Source: Planctomycetaceae bacterium
GTDB lineage: Bacteria > Planctomycetota > Planctomycetia > Pirellulales > Pirellulaceae
Direction of reading: 5' to 3'
Length of the DNA: 59,793 bases
NCBI GenBank assembly: GCA_024225195.1
Contig: JAAEMV010000199.1
Location: 1 to 59,793, forward strand
How positions within the stretch are numbered: the stretch's first letter is position 1; each line of letters begins with the position of its first letter. The position numbers and the translations under genes are program-made. The notes beneath the pieces were generated by a model. It saw nothing but the letters and a program-made list of their open reading frames with translations. It did not search any database and was not told where the DNA came from. Positions 36,311 to 45,107 of this stretch are shown one piece after another.

Positions 36311-37948
36311 ATGAAAAATTTAATTTCGTCGTTGGCGTTTTCTCTCGGAATGTTTACAGGCGTGCTGGTTATTTCGATGATGGCAACGACGGTGTCTGCA
36401 GACGATTTAAATTCAGTAGAGTCGCTGGAATTAGAAAAGCCAGCCTCCGATGTTAAGCCGAATATTCTATTTATTTTCACCGATGATCACGCGTATCAAT
36501 CGATTAGTGCCTACGGTTCAAAAATAAATAAAACGCCAAACATCGACCGTCTAGCTCGCGAAGGTCTAAGGTTTGACAGGTGTTATGTAACCAACAGTAT
36601 TTGTGGTCCGATGCGGGCAGTAATTCAAACCGGAAAATATTCTCACATCAATGGATTTTGTGTAAACGGCAATAAATTTGATGGCACTCAACAGACGTTT
36701 CCAAAATTACTTCAGAAGGCTGGTTATCAAACGGCAGTCGTTGGTAAATGGCACCTTGGTACTCACATGGCACCACAGGGATTTGATTATTCCGAAGTCT
36801 TGATTGGACAGGGGCCTTATTACAATCCACCGATGTTGAAGAACGGTGAAAAGACAAAACATATTGGCTATACAACGGATATCATCACCGACCTTGCGAT
36901 GAATTGGCTCACCAAGGAACGGGATCAGGAAAAGCCATTCATGTTGATGTACCAGCATAAGGCTCCTCACCGTAACTGGCAGCCCGGCCCTGATTATCTC
37001 AATATGTACGACGATGTAACCATTCCAGAACCGGAAACGTTATTTGATTCGTACGAAGGGCGAGGCAAGCCCGCGCGGACGCAGGATATGTCGATTGAAA
37101 AAACAATGACTGCCAAAGATTTAAAACTTGTTCCCCCCAACAATTTAACGCCGGAGCAACTCAAAGTTTGGAATGCTGCTTACGAGCCAAAAAACAAGTT
37201 ATTTAAGGAAGCAAACTTAGAAGGTAAAGAATTAATTCGCTGGAAATATCAGCGATACCTCAAAGATTATCTTCGCTGTATCGCCTCAGTCGACGATAAC
37301 ATTGGCCGAATGTTGGCGTACCTCGATGAGACAGGTTTAGCCGATAACACGATGGTCATTTATTGTTCTGATCAAGGATTCTACCTTGGCGAGCATGGTT
37401 GGTTTGATAAACGCTGGATGTATGAGGAATCGTTAAGGACGCCATTTATTGTTCGTTGGCCGGGACAGGTTGCTCCTGGCACAGTGAACAGTAGCGATAT
37501 TGTTTCACCGATCGATTTTGCTTCTACGTTTTGTGAAATTGCGGGTGTAAAAATTCCGGATGATCTCCAGGGGCACAGTTTGGTTCCAATCTTGCGAGGT
37601 AAAACTCCAGAAGATTGGCGAACTGTATTCTACTACCAGTATTATGAGTACCCTGGCGCTCATTCTGTTCGCCGGCACTATGGAGTAACGGATGGAAGAC
37701 ACAAGTTAATTCGTTTTTACGAGCCAGATGTCGATGAATGGGAGATGTTTGATCTCGCTTCAGATCCAAACGAAATGACGAGTATTTATGGCGATCCTAA
37801 GGCTGCAGATGATCAAGCACGAATGATGGCGGAACTAGATCGTTTGCGGGCGGAGCTAAAAGTCACAGAAGAAGATCCGCCTCAGTCGATCCGAAAGAAG
37901 CGACAGCCTCGCAATAATGCTAAACCCAAAAAGAAGGGGAACGGCTAG
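36311..37948 (+). CDS. Secreted sulfatase (CGPMR) with basic C-terminal tail
   Basis: A 545-residue type I sulfatase with signal peptide (cleavage near TTVSADD). The metal strand is [15 protein letters not shown] and the formylglycine Cys98 is in [17 protein letters not shown], which keeps C-x-P-x-R. GKWHLGTH and [19 protein letters not shown] carry the remaining active-site residues. The [14 protein letters not shown] phrasing resembles the large arylsulfatase-like subfamilies common in marine planctomycetes and Bacteroidetes. The last 20 residues are strongly basic ([17 protein letters not shown]), possibly for anchoring to anionic polysaccharide or surface polymer. A short hairpin with five T residues overlaps the 3' end. 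Confidence 0.92.
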   Translation: MKNLISSLAFSLGMFTGVLVISMMATTVSADDLNSVESLELEKPASDVKPNILFIFTDDHAYQSISAYGSKINKTPNIDRLAREGLRFDRCYVTNSICGPMRAVIQTGKYSHINGFCVNGNKFDGTQQTFPKLLQKAGYQTAVVGKWHLGTHMAPQGFDYSEVLIGQGPYYNPPMLKNGEKTKHIGYTTDIITDLAMNWLTKERDQEKPFMLMYQHKAPHRNWQPGPDYLNMYDDVTIPEPETLFDSYEGRGKPARTQDMSIEKTMTAKDLKLVPPNNLTPEQLKVWNAAYEPKNKLFKEANLEGKELIRWKYQRYLKDYLRCIASVDDNIGRMLAYLDETGLADNTMVIYCSDQGFYLGEHGWFDKRWMYEESLRTPFIVRWPGQVAPGTVNSSDIVSPIDFASTFCEIAGVKIPDDLQGHSLVPILRGKTPEDWRTVFYYQYYEYPGAHSVRRHYGVTDGRHKLIRFYEPDVDEWEMFDLASDPNEMTSIYGDPKAADDQARMMAELDRLRAELKVTEEDPPQSIRKKRQPRNNAKPKKKGNG

Positions 37949-37954
37949 GCCGTT

Positions 37955-37970
37955 GGTCAGTGACCTTTTT
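37955..37970 (+). terminator. Short terminator-like palindrome after the sulfatase gene
   Basis: The palindrome GGTCAGTGACC (37955-37965) is followed directly by five T residues, eight bases after the stop. The stem is short, so it is probably a weak terminator. It abuts the 17-bp tandem repeat. Confidence 0.4.
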
Positions 37971-38035
37971 AGCATTCGATAATGTTTAGCATTCGATAAC
38001 GTTTAGCATTCGATAACGTTTAGCATTCGATAACG
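37968..38035. repeat. Four tandem copies of a 17-bp unit at the 3' end of sdaA
   Basis: The unit TTTAGCATTCGATAACG occurs four times head to tail (37968-37984 with one change, 37985-38001, 38002-38018, 38019-38035). Read on the minus strand, the rightmost copy overlaps the codons for the last residues (VIEC) and the stop of the L-serine dehydratase gene. The other three lie just downstream. The array looks like stepwise slippage duplication of the gene's own end. Confidence 0.92.
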
Positions 38036-39393
38036 TTAACTGCTAAACCGCCTCGCGCGGTTTCTTTGTACTTTGACTGCATGTCTTTGCCAGTGTCTCT
38101 CATCGTCTTAATGACCTTATCGAGTGAAACAAAATGATTGCCGTCGCCACGAAGTGCTAGTCTTGCCGCGTTGATAGCTTTGACGGCAGCCATTGCATTT
38201 CTTTCGATACAGGGGACTTGAACCAGCCCTCCGATCGGATCGCAAGTTAAGCCAAGATTGTGTTCCATTCCAATTTCGGCTGCATTTTCTACTTGAGCGG
38301 GCGTTCCTCCGAGCACCTCAGCCAAGCCTCCGGCAGCCATAGAGCAGGCAGATCCCACTTCGCCTTGGCACCCGACTTCAGCGCCTGAGATCGAGGCATT
38401 AATTTTAAAGAGCGTGCCTATTGCGGCGGCAGTTAATAGAAATCGAACAACGCCATCTTCACTGGATCCTTTGCAGAATCGCCGGTAGTAGTGCAGCACC
38501 GCCGGGATAATGCCGGCCGCTCCGTTGGTTGGTGCGGTCACGACCCGTCCGCCAGCTGCGTTCTCCTCATTGACGGCAAGGGCCCACAGATTTACCCAGT
38601 CCATTCTGCTGTTGAAAATGTCATCGTTGGAGGAGTCTGTTTGCAACCTGCGAAACATATGTGCTGCTCGACGCTTGACTTTTAAGCCACCCGGAAGAAT
38701 ACCTTCTTCTTGACAACCGCGGGAAACGCAGGCTTCCATGACAGACCAGATTTCCAACAGTCTCGATCTCGTTTCCTGTTCAGTCCGCCAGGCGGATTCG
38801 TTTTTCAGCATCAAGGTGCTGATTGAGAATCCATTGCTTTCGCAGAGTCGAAGTAAATCGTTTCCTGTTTGAAACGGGTACGCAAGTTGAGTTGAATCCG
38901 GAACGATTCGATCGGTAGACGAGGCGGTTTCGTCAACCACAAACCCTCCGCCAACGGAATAGTAAATTCGGTTCAGGATTTCATTTCCGTCAGCATCTGT
39001 TGCTGTGAATCGGACTGCATTGGAATGGAAATCGAGTACCACTCCTGAAAACAGAAGGTTTTCTTTCAGCCGAAAGGGAAGTTCCCGTTTTCCAAGAATT
39101 GAAATTGACTCCCGCTCTTCGACATCGCGAAGCAACGATAGCATCGATTCGGGGTGAACGGATTCCGGCGCGTGTCCAGCGAGGCCGGCGACCACAGCTT
39201 TGTCGCTGCCGTGCCCTTTTCCGGTTGCTCCAAGTGAACCGCACAGCTCAACGGTCAGTGATTCTGTTTTCAGAAGTAAATTTTCTGAGTCGAGTAGATT
39301 TGCAAACATCAACGCCGCGCGCATTGGGCCGACGGTGTGAGAACTTGACGGTCCAATCCCAATTGAAAAAAGCTCGAAGGTACTAATTGCCAT
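38020..39393 (-). CDS. sdaA: L-serine ammonia-lyase (iron-sulfur, single chain)
   Basis: A 457-residue single-chain L-serine dehydratase that converts serine to pyruvate and ammonia using a [4Fe-4S] cluster. The start is ATG 39393, preceded by GGCGGAAAG; the 19 codons upstream look non-coding. The beta domain opens with [22 protein letters not shown] (1-30). The alpha domain shows [17 protein letters not shown] and the cluster-region cysteines in [16 protein letters not shown] and [16 protein letters not shown]. It ends in VNVIEC. In the Legionella enzyme the terminal cysteine folds into the active site as a cluster ligand, and the same tail is present here. A tandem repeat lies exactly at this 3' end. 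Confidence 0.95.
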   Translation of the reverse strand: MAISTFELFSIGIGPSSSHTVGPMRAALMFANLLDSENLLLKTESLTVELCGSLGATGKGHGSDKAVVAGLAGHAPESVHPESMLSLLRDVEERESISILGKRELPFRLKENLLFSGVVLDFHSNAVRFTATDADGNEILNRIYYSVGGGFVVDETASSTDRIVPDSTQLAYPFQTGNDLLRLCESNGFSISTLMLKNESAWRTEQETRSRLLEIWSVMEACVSRGCQEEGILPGGLKVKRRAAHMFRRLQTDSSNDDIFNSRMDWVNLWALAVNEENAAGGRVVTAPTNGAAGIIPAVLHYYRRFCKGSSEDGVVRFLLTAAAIGTLFKINASISGAEVGCQGEVGSACSMAAGGLAEVLGGTPAQVENAAEIGMEHNLGLTCDPIGGLVQVPCIERNAMAAVKAINAARLALRGDGNHFVSLDKVIKTMRDTGKDMQSKYKETARGGLAVNVIEC

Positions 39394-39524
39394 TTTAACT
39401 TTCCGCCATTTTGTTGTCGCTTTGAATGTGAATTCGCCTGAACGCTGCAAAAGTGCGGGAAATTGGACAGAGGAAAGCAGGTGTGAGTTTGCGTAGGTTG
39501 TCGCCAGGATTGTTCTGTAATTAT

Positions 39525-40154
39525 TTAAATACGAATAACCATATCAGTGATCGGTCGCCGTACTTTCTGGTTATGCTGAGTCGCATCATCCTCAGCTCGA
39601 TAGCCGATAGGAATGACAAGAACTGCGTCGAGTTGGTGTTGTTCCAAATTCAAAATTTCGTTGTATTCTTGTGGGATAAAACCCTCCATCGGACAGGCGT
39701 CGATTTGCAATGTGGCGCAAGCTGCCATGACAGTTCCCAAGGCAATATACGCTTGCTTGGCTGCCCAGTGATTTAGTGATTCGGGAGACATGCGGGTCAT
39801 GGAGCCAATCATCACTTGGCAGTATTCCTGCATTGTCCCTTCTGTGAGATTTCTTTGTGACTCCACCATCGCGACATATTCGCGAATGTAATCTGCATCG
39901 ACATCGGTTCGAGCTGCGATAATTAAAACGTGAGAGGCATCGGCGACCTGACGCTGGCCGTAGGAGGAGGTGATAAGCTTATCCTGAAGCTCTTGGTTTT
40001 TGAGGACAACAAATTTGAAAGGTTGTAATCCGTAGGAAGTCGGAGTCAAGTTGGTTATATCGAGTAGCTCATCTACAACAGTTTCGTCGACAAGTTTTTG
40101 AGGATCAAATTTTTTCGTAGCGTATCGCCAACGCATGGCGTCTGAAAATTTCAT
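39525..40154 (-). CDS. NAD(P)H-dependent nitroreductase-family flavoprotein
   Basis: A 209-residue FMN-binding nitroreductase of the NfsB/YdgI type, of normal length. Landmarks are the N-terminal FMN-phosphate segment [14 protein letters not shown] (8-20), [16 protein letters not shown] (37-52), the central [22 protein letters not shown] and the final [11 protein letters not shown]. The enzyme reduces nitro compounds, quinones or similar electrophiles with NAD(P)H in the cytoplasm; the natural substrate is usually unknown. It lies upstream of sdaA on the same strand with 131 bases between them, which leaves co-transcription uncertain. No signal peptide. Confidence 0.9.
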   Translation of the reverse strand: MKFSDAMRWRYATKKFDPQKLVDETVVDELLDITNLTPTSYGLQPFKFVVLKNQELQDKLITSSYGQRQVADASHVLIIAARTDVDADYIREYVAMVESQRNLTEGTMQEYCQVMIGSMTRMSPESLNHWAAKQAYIALGTVMAACATLQIDACPMEGFIPQEYNEILNLEQHQLDAVLVIPIGYRAEDDATQHNQKVRRPITDMVIRI

Positions 40155-40448
40155 AATAAAGCAGCGTCGATAAAGAGTAGTTTGTGAAAAATTAATCGAA
40201 TCCGGAAGAGTCTTCTGGATTACCTGTTTATAATTTCAGCAGTCGTTTGGGACAACCGATACTTTGCATCGTAATCAGTGGAATTGATTGAGGTAGGGTG
40301 TTGAGCAAGGTAAATTATTTTGATGGTGTCGAACCACGCTTTAAATTCTTGAAAAGTGAGTGCCTCTCTTAATTTAGTCTTTCCTTCGCATGCACGACTT
40401 TTTCTAGCGGATGAATTTAATTTCTTTCACTAACTGGATGATTTCTAC

Positions 40449-42236
40449 ATGTTGGAACGATTCACTGCTCTTTGGTTTGCAAGACTGTTGGTGATTTTGG
40501 CGGGTTTGAATTCGTCAAGCGAACTGATGGCGTTAGAAACTTTAAACAGCTCTGATGAAAAGTCTCCGCCGAATGTGTTGTTTATTTCACTCGATGATCT
40601 AAACGATTGGGTTGGTTGCCTCGGTGGCCATCCACAGGCGCATACGCCAAACCTAGATCGGCTTGCTTCGACCGGAGTGTTGTTTACCAACGCACATTGT
40701 CCGGCTCCCGCCTGCAATCCGTCCCGAACCGCCATCATGACGGGAATTCCACCCTACCGTTCAGGCTTGTATGACAATCGGCAAAAAATGAGAACGGTGT
40801 TACCGGATGCAGAGTTGTTACCAAAATATCTTTCCCGGCATGGGTATTGGTCTGCAGGTTCGGGGAAATTGCTGCACTACTTTATCGATGCAAAATCATG
40901 GGATGAATACTTTCCGAATAAAGAAACTGAAAACCCTTTTCCGCGAACTCTAATGCCTGAGCAGCGTCCGGTAAATCTTCCTCTTGGTGGAAATTGGCAA
41001 TACCGCGAAACAGATTGGGCACCGCTGGATGCAACCAATGAAGAGTACGGTGGAGACTGGTTGGTTTCTGACTGGATCGGGAAGCAGCTGAAGAAAAAAC
41101 ATGATCGGCCATTTTTTTTAGCCTGTGGCATTTATAGACCGCATGAGCCTTGGTTCGTGCCCCAAAAATATTTTGATCAATTTCCAATTGAAACAATTCA
41201 GTTACCGCCAGGTTACCGAGTTGATGATCTTGATGATTTGCCCGCCGAAGGTAAGCGACGTGGTCCGAATCGGTATTTCGAACACATTCGTAAACACGAC
41301 CAGTGGAAACAAGGAGTGCAGGGTTACCTTGCGTCAATTGCGTTTGCGGACGAGATGGTTGGCCGCGTTCTTGACGCTTTGCAGGCAGGACCCAACCGCG
41401 ATAATACGATTGTCATTCTGTGGAGTGATCACGGCTGGCATCTTGGTGAAAAACAGCATTGGCAAAAATATACGGCCTGGCGAGCCTGTACCCGGGTGCC
41501 TCTAATCATTCGGGTTCCAACTCAAACGCCGGGGCTTGAGGAGGGAACACAGGCAGGTGGAGTTTGTGACCAGCCGGTTAACTTAAGCAGTCTATTTTCG
41601 ACTGTAACCGAACTGGTCGGGCATGCACGGGAATTGAACCCTGAGGTGCCGAGTCTTGTACCTCTACTAAGAAACCCATCTTCTGAATGGGATCACGTAG
41701 CCGTGACCTGTTTAAGTGAACCGGGAAGTTATGGATTGAGTACGTCCGACTGGCGGTACATTCGTTATGCAAAAGGAGGTGAAGAGCTCTATCGGACATC
41801 TGCCGATCCATACGAATGGGACAATTTGGCCTCTAAGCCTGAGTACCAGAATGTCATCAAAAATTTAAGCGAAAAAGCACCCATTCGATTTGCACCAAAG
41901 AAAGAGTTTCAGGGAGCATTTTTTAGCAAGGTGATTTTGCCAATGAGATACTCCTCACCTTCCCCGGCATCCTCACCGGTTGGTGGGCGGTTTCAAGTCG
42001 AATTTGATAATCAAACGGATGCTCCTGTATTTCTGTACTGGAGAGATCAAAAAAATAGCGTCAAGCTTTATGGTAAGATAAAAGCGGGAACCCAACGGCG
42101 TCAATTTACCCGAAAGGGTGCTGTTTGGATGATTACAAAAACGGAAGTTTCACCTTCTGATGTTCGGTGGAGTGAGTTAGGTCATTTTGTAATTGGCAAG
42201 GGTTCGAGTCGAGCAGTTATTAAGAAAAATAAGTAG
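40449..42236 (+). CDS. Secreted sulfatase (CNPSR), iduronate-2-sulfatase-like
   Basis: A 595-residue type I sulfatase with an N-terminal signal segment. The metal strand PNVLFISLDDLNDWVG and Cys89 in CPAPACNPSRTAIMTG follow the pattern of iduronate-2-sulfatase-like enzymes. GSGKLLHYF takes the place of the usual GKWH motif. ILWSDHGWHLGEKQHWQKYTAW carries the late metal ligands, and its GEKxHWxK form again fits that group. About 100 residues after the sulfatase core (490-595) form an extra beta-sandwich-like domain (GRFQVEFDNQTDAPVFLYWRD). The next sulfatase starts 24 bases downstream, so both are probably one operon. A 2-O-sulfated uronate-type substrate is plausible but unproven. Confidence 0.9.
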   Translation: MLERFTALWFARLLVILAGLNSSSELMALETLNSSDEKSPPNVLFISLDDLNDWVGCLGGHPQAHTPNLDRLASTGVLFTNAHCPAPACNPSRTAIMTGIPPYRSGLYDNRQKMRTVLPDAELLPKYLSRHGYWSAGSGKLLHYFIDAKSWDEYFPNKETENPFPRTLMPEQRPVNLPLGGNWQYRETDWAPLDATNEEYGGDWLVSDWIGKQLKKKHDRPFFLACGIYRPHEPWFVPQKYFDQFPIETIQLPPGYRVDDLDDLPAEGKRRGPNRYFEHIRKHDQWKQGVQGYLASIAFADEMVGRVLDALQAGPNRDNTIVILWSDHGWHLGEKQHWQKYTAWRACTRVPLIIRVPTQTPGLEEGTQAGGVCDQPVNLSSLFSTVTELVGHARELNPEVPSLVPLLRNPSSEWDHVAVTCLSEPGSYGLSTSDWRYIRYAKGGEELYRTSADPYEWDNLASKPEYQNVIKNLSEKAPIRFAPKKEFQGAFFSKVILPMRYSSPSPASSPVGGRFQVEFDNQTDAPVFLYWRDQKNSVKLYGKIKAGTQRRQFTRKGAVWMITKTEVSPSDVRWSELGHFVIGKGSSRAVIKKNK

Positions 42237-42260
42237 CCTGTTATTAATTAGAGGGCGGAG

Positions 42261-43673
42261 ATGTTAAAGCAAATCGGTTTTACAGTCTTGGTACTGGCAG
42301 TAGGGTTTGTCAGCGCGGTCGCTGCTAACGCCGAAGAGAGGCAGCCGAATATCATTCTTATGATGGCTGACGACGTCAGTTGGGAGGCCTTTGGTTCCTA
42401 CGGTGCCGAAGATTATAAAACCCCAAATTTGGATCAACTTGCTTCTCAGGGAATGCGATTCTCGCATTGCTATTCGACACCGATATGCACGACGTCTCGG
42501 GTGAAAATCATGACCGGGAAGTACAATTTTCGAAATTACACCCATTTTGGATATTTGAATCCAGCCGAGAAAACGTTTGGGCACTTACTCCAAGCGGCAG
42601 GATATAAAACGGCGATTGCTGGAAAGTGGCAATTGAACGGGCTCTATAATTCGCTTCCTGGTCACTTAGATGCGTCTCGGCCGATTGCGTCGGGGTTTGA
42701 CGAATACATGCTCTGGCAGTTGACGACTCAAAAAGGAAATGCCGCATCGAAGGGAGGCGAGCGATTTTGGAGCCCGCCACTGGAACACAACGGTAAATTT
42801 TTAACGAAAGAGATGAATCACGGGAAATACGGGCCGGATTTGTTTTGCGATTTCATTTGTGATTTTATGGAACGCAATCAGTCGAAACCATTCTTCGTCT
42901 ACTACCCCATGGTTTTAGTCCATGACCCATTTGTACCGACACCAGATACCCTCGGCGACCAACCGCTTGCCACGGCTAATAAAGCGCCAAAAGACAAGGC
43001 GAAGCGTAAGGAAAATTTTGTGGCGATGGTAAATTACATGGATAAAATTGTCGGACGGATTGTCGACAAAGTCGATGAAATTGGGCAGTCAGATAATACG
43101 ATCATTTTGTTTACTGCTGACAACGGAACCAACACGCAGATTACCTCACGCTGGAATGGGCAGGAAATTAGAGGTGGCAAAGGTGGCATGAAAGATAACG
43201 GTACTCATGTCCCGTTAATTGCCTATTGGAAAGGGCATACTCCGTCTGGTTTAGTGTCTAACGATTTGATTGATTTCACTGACTTCTATGCGACCTTCGC
43301 ACAGACTGCAGGAGTCGAATTGGGTCCAAATGATCCGCGGGACGGAATGAGTTTCCTGCCGCAATTAAAGGGGAACCCGGGGACACCACGAGACTGGGTG
43401 TTTTGCCATTATGAGCCTTACTGGAACAAAAAGTCGGGGCAGTTTGTGCGTAATCAAAATTTCAAACTGTATCGAAGTGGCGAGTTTTTTCAGGTGCCCA
43501 AGGATTTGTCAGAGGCAAACAATTTAAATGGAACAACTGATCAAGAGGTCCAGAGAGTGTTGACTCAACTGAGCGGGGTGATGGAGCAATCTCCACCTGC
43601 TCCCCAAGGAGAAAAGGCCGGCAAGAATACCAAGCAGCGCCCTCTTTACCCTAATTGGAAAATGAAAAACTGA
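42261..43673 (+). CDS. Secreted sulfatase-family protein with non-consensus CTTSR motif
   Basis: A 470-residue sulfatase-fold protein. GGGCGGAG precedes the ATG closely, and a signal peptide ends near AANAEE. The metal strand is PNIILMMADDVSWEA, and later residues are in GKWQLNGLY and LFTADNGTNTQIT. At the formylglycine site the sequence is CTTSR (Cys76 in TPICTTSRVKIMTGKYN): the proline of C-x-P-x-R is threonine, one base away from CCG. Maturation by formylglycine-generating enzyme could be weakened, or the protein could work without it. It is the second gene of a two-sulfatase operon, 24 bases after the upstream stop. The rest of the active site looks intact. Confidence 0.87.
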   Translation: MLKQIGFTVLVLAVGFVSAVAANAEERQPNIILMMADDVSWEAFGSYGAEDYKTPNLDQLASQGMRFSHCYSTPICTTSRVKIMTGKYNFRNYTHFGYLNPAEKTFGHLLQAAGYKTAIAGKWQLNGLYNSLPGHLDASRPIASGFDEYMLWQLTTQKGNAASKGGERFWSPPLEHNGKFLTKEMNHGKYGPDLFCDFICDFMERNQSKPFFVYYPMVLVHDPFVPTPDTLGDQPLATANKAPKDKAKRKENFVAMVNYMDKIVGRIVDKVDEIGQSDNTIILFTADNGTNTQITSRWNGQEIRGGKGGMKDNGTHVPLIAYWKGHTPSGLVSNDLIDFTDFYATFAQTAGVELGPNDPRDGMSFLPQLKGNPGTPRDWVFCHYEPYWNKKSGQFVRNQNFKLYRSGEFFQVPKDLSEANNLNGTTDQEVQRVLTQLSGVMEQSPPAPQGEKAGKNTKQRPLYPNWKMKN

Positions 43674-43724
43674 ACGGATCTCCTTCGCCGAATCGACGTC
43701 GTCATTTGTGCCGAGGTAGGGGAG

Positions 43725-44810
43725 TCAGGGAGTGTGTTGTTTGAGACAGGATGGGTCAGTCGCCGTCGGTGTCCCAGTTTCTTCAACCGGGTGAGTGAAC
43801 AGGTATTGCCAGACACTTTCATGCTGGTAGACATCAGCTTTTTTGAATGCGCGTTTCCCGGGTAGAACCGCACCATGGGCGCGTTTAGCATCTCCTTTGA
43901 CATCGAAATCTGTCACGAGCCGCCGCGTGTTATTAAACCTCGGTGTTATGGAATTGTGGTGCAGGCGATTCCATTGGTCGACGTTGACAATTTCTCCATG
44001 GGAGTGCAAGCCGAGCATTTCCCAGGATCGGCAATAGTGATCTCCCGACCATCCGCTGTCGAGCGTATGAGAAAATCCAAAATATCGATTACTTGGAGTC
44101 GCAGACTTGAGAGACTGCCATGTTTGGAATTGATCTCGTGGCCCGCAGAACATTACAACGCGACCAACTTTTTGATGTTTAGCAAACCGGGCGGCCGTGG
44201 TAGATCCATGTGAACTGCCGGCAATGATTACATCTTCCCACCGAACAGCATTTTGATCAGGTGTTAAAAAATAATCCCATCCACCTTGAGGGTGGTTGCG
44301 ATGAAGCCATTTTACAAATTGGAGAGTTCGTTCCATCATCCCGTCAGGCCGAGGAATCGTAACATCGTTGCTAAAATCCTCTCCCGTCGCAGCCTCCAGT
44401 CGAATGTCGCCTCGACACGTTTCTCCGACTGGCTTTTCCTGACAACAAATGGAGAACCACTTGTTGGCGTAGTGAACGCGAATAGCGTGAATCCCATAAG
44501 AATTAACGCGGTCAAACAGTTCGCCATTGTGAGCCATTAACCAGACCATTAATTTACCGCGAGGAGCGACACGTGTGTCGACGGAAGCATGTTGAACATC
44601 GGTTGGCTTTCCATTGGATTCTAACAAAAAGCCAATTTCAGGATGCGCTTGAACTCGCTCGTCGATGTCGCTGGCGCGAGCCGTTAATCGATGCAATTTA
44701 GGTTGGGCATCTGAAAAACGAAGTTGTTCCGGTTGATTCGTTTGGCTGTAAACAACCTGCTGAACTTGAATAATTAGAGAGAGCAGGAACACTGCGTTTA
44801 ATAATTTCAT
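43725..44810 (-). CDS. Secreted alpha/beta-hydrolase-like protein (BPSS1187-like)
   Basis: A 361-residue exported protein. The start was placed at the ATG giving MKLLNAVFLLSLIIQVQQVVYSQ, a clear signal peptide; the 46 codons upstream in frame look non-coding. The body contains GKLMVWLMAHNGE, a likely nucleophile elbow VIIAGSSHGSTTAARFA (G-x-S-x-G as GSSHG), and VVMFCGPRDQF. It resembles uncharacterised esterase-like proteins labelled BPSS1187 family. Substrate unknown. It converges on the CTTSR sulfatase gene with about 50 bases between stops and is divergent from the response-regulator region. Confidence 0.7.
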   Translation of the reverse strand: MKLLNAVFLLSLIIQVQQVVYSQTNQPEQLRFSDAQPKLHRLTARASDIDERVQAHPEIGFLLESNGKPTDVQHASVDTRVAPRGKLMVWLMAHNGELFDRVNSYGIHAIRVHYANKWFSICCQEKPVGETCRGDIRLEAATGEDFSNDVTIPRPDGMMERTLQFVKWLHRNHPQGGWDYFLTPDQNAVRWEDVIIAGSSHGSTTAARFAKHQKVGRVVMFCGPRDQFQTWQSLKSATPSNRYFGFSHTLDSGWSGDHYCRSWEMLGLHSHGEIVNVDQWNRLHHNSITPRFNNTRRLVTDFDVKGDAKRAHGAVLPGKRAFKKADVYQHESVWQYLFTHPVEETGTPTATDPSCLKQHTP

Positions 44811-44955
44811 TTCAATGAATGGTTCTAATAGAAATTGATATGCGATTTTGCGCTGCGAATAATCAAGTAAGAGCTTAACTGATTCGAGATGATGATAGGA
44901 TTGTAATTCGTGAAAACCACAATTTATTAGCTGTCCATCGCCGCACATTGTGACA

Positions 44956-45072
44956 ATGATTGCGTTAGTTATTGTAGTGTTTTTGGCGGCGATGCCTATT
45001 TTGGAAGAAATGAGAGATGTCTCCGACGACCTGTTCCATGAAGTAATCGCGAGCTTTAAATTAAGTGCTTGA
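44956..45072 (+). CDS. Possible 38-residue single-helix membrane protein
   Basis: A short open frame from ATG to TGA encodes one hydrophobic helix (MIALVIVVFLAAMPILEEM) followed by an amphipathic, mildly acidic tail (RDVSDDLFHEVIASFKLSA). The pattern recalls the second half of Flp-type pilins or small membrane regulators. It lies 35 bases before the response-regulator start and on its strand. There is no convincing ribosome-binding site, and chance cannot be excluded at this length. Confidence 0.3.
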   Translation: MIALVIVVFLAAMPILEEMRDVSDDLFHEVIASFKLSA

Positions 45073-45107
45073 GATATTTTTTCTAACGTTGATTTCGCCT
45101 TTTAGGA

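Noticed and set aside
37968-38035. CRISPR-like array
   Set aside because: The 17-bp units are directly adjacent with no spacers, and no cas gene is present.
40220-40426. Open minus-strand frame with protein-like text (for example FKAWFDTIKIIYLAQHP) upstream of the nitroreductase
   Set aside because: It has no ATG, GTG or early TTG start, and a 69-codon stop-free run is not rare by chance. It could be a gene remnant, but nothing else supports it.
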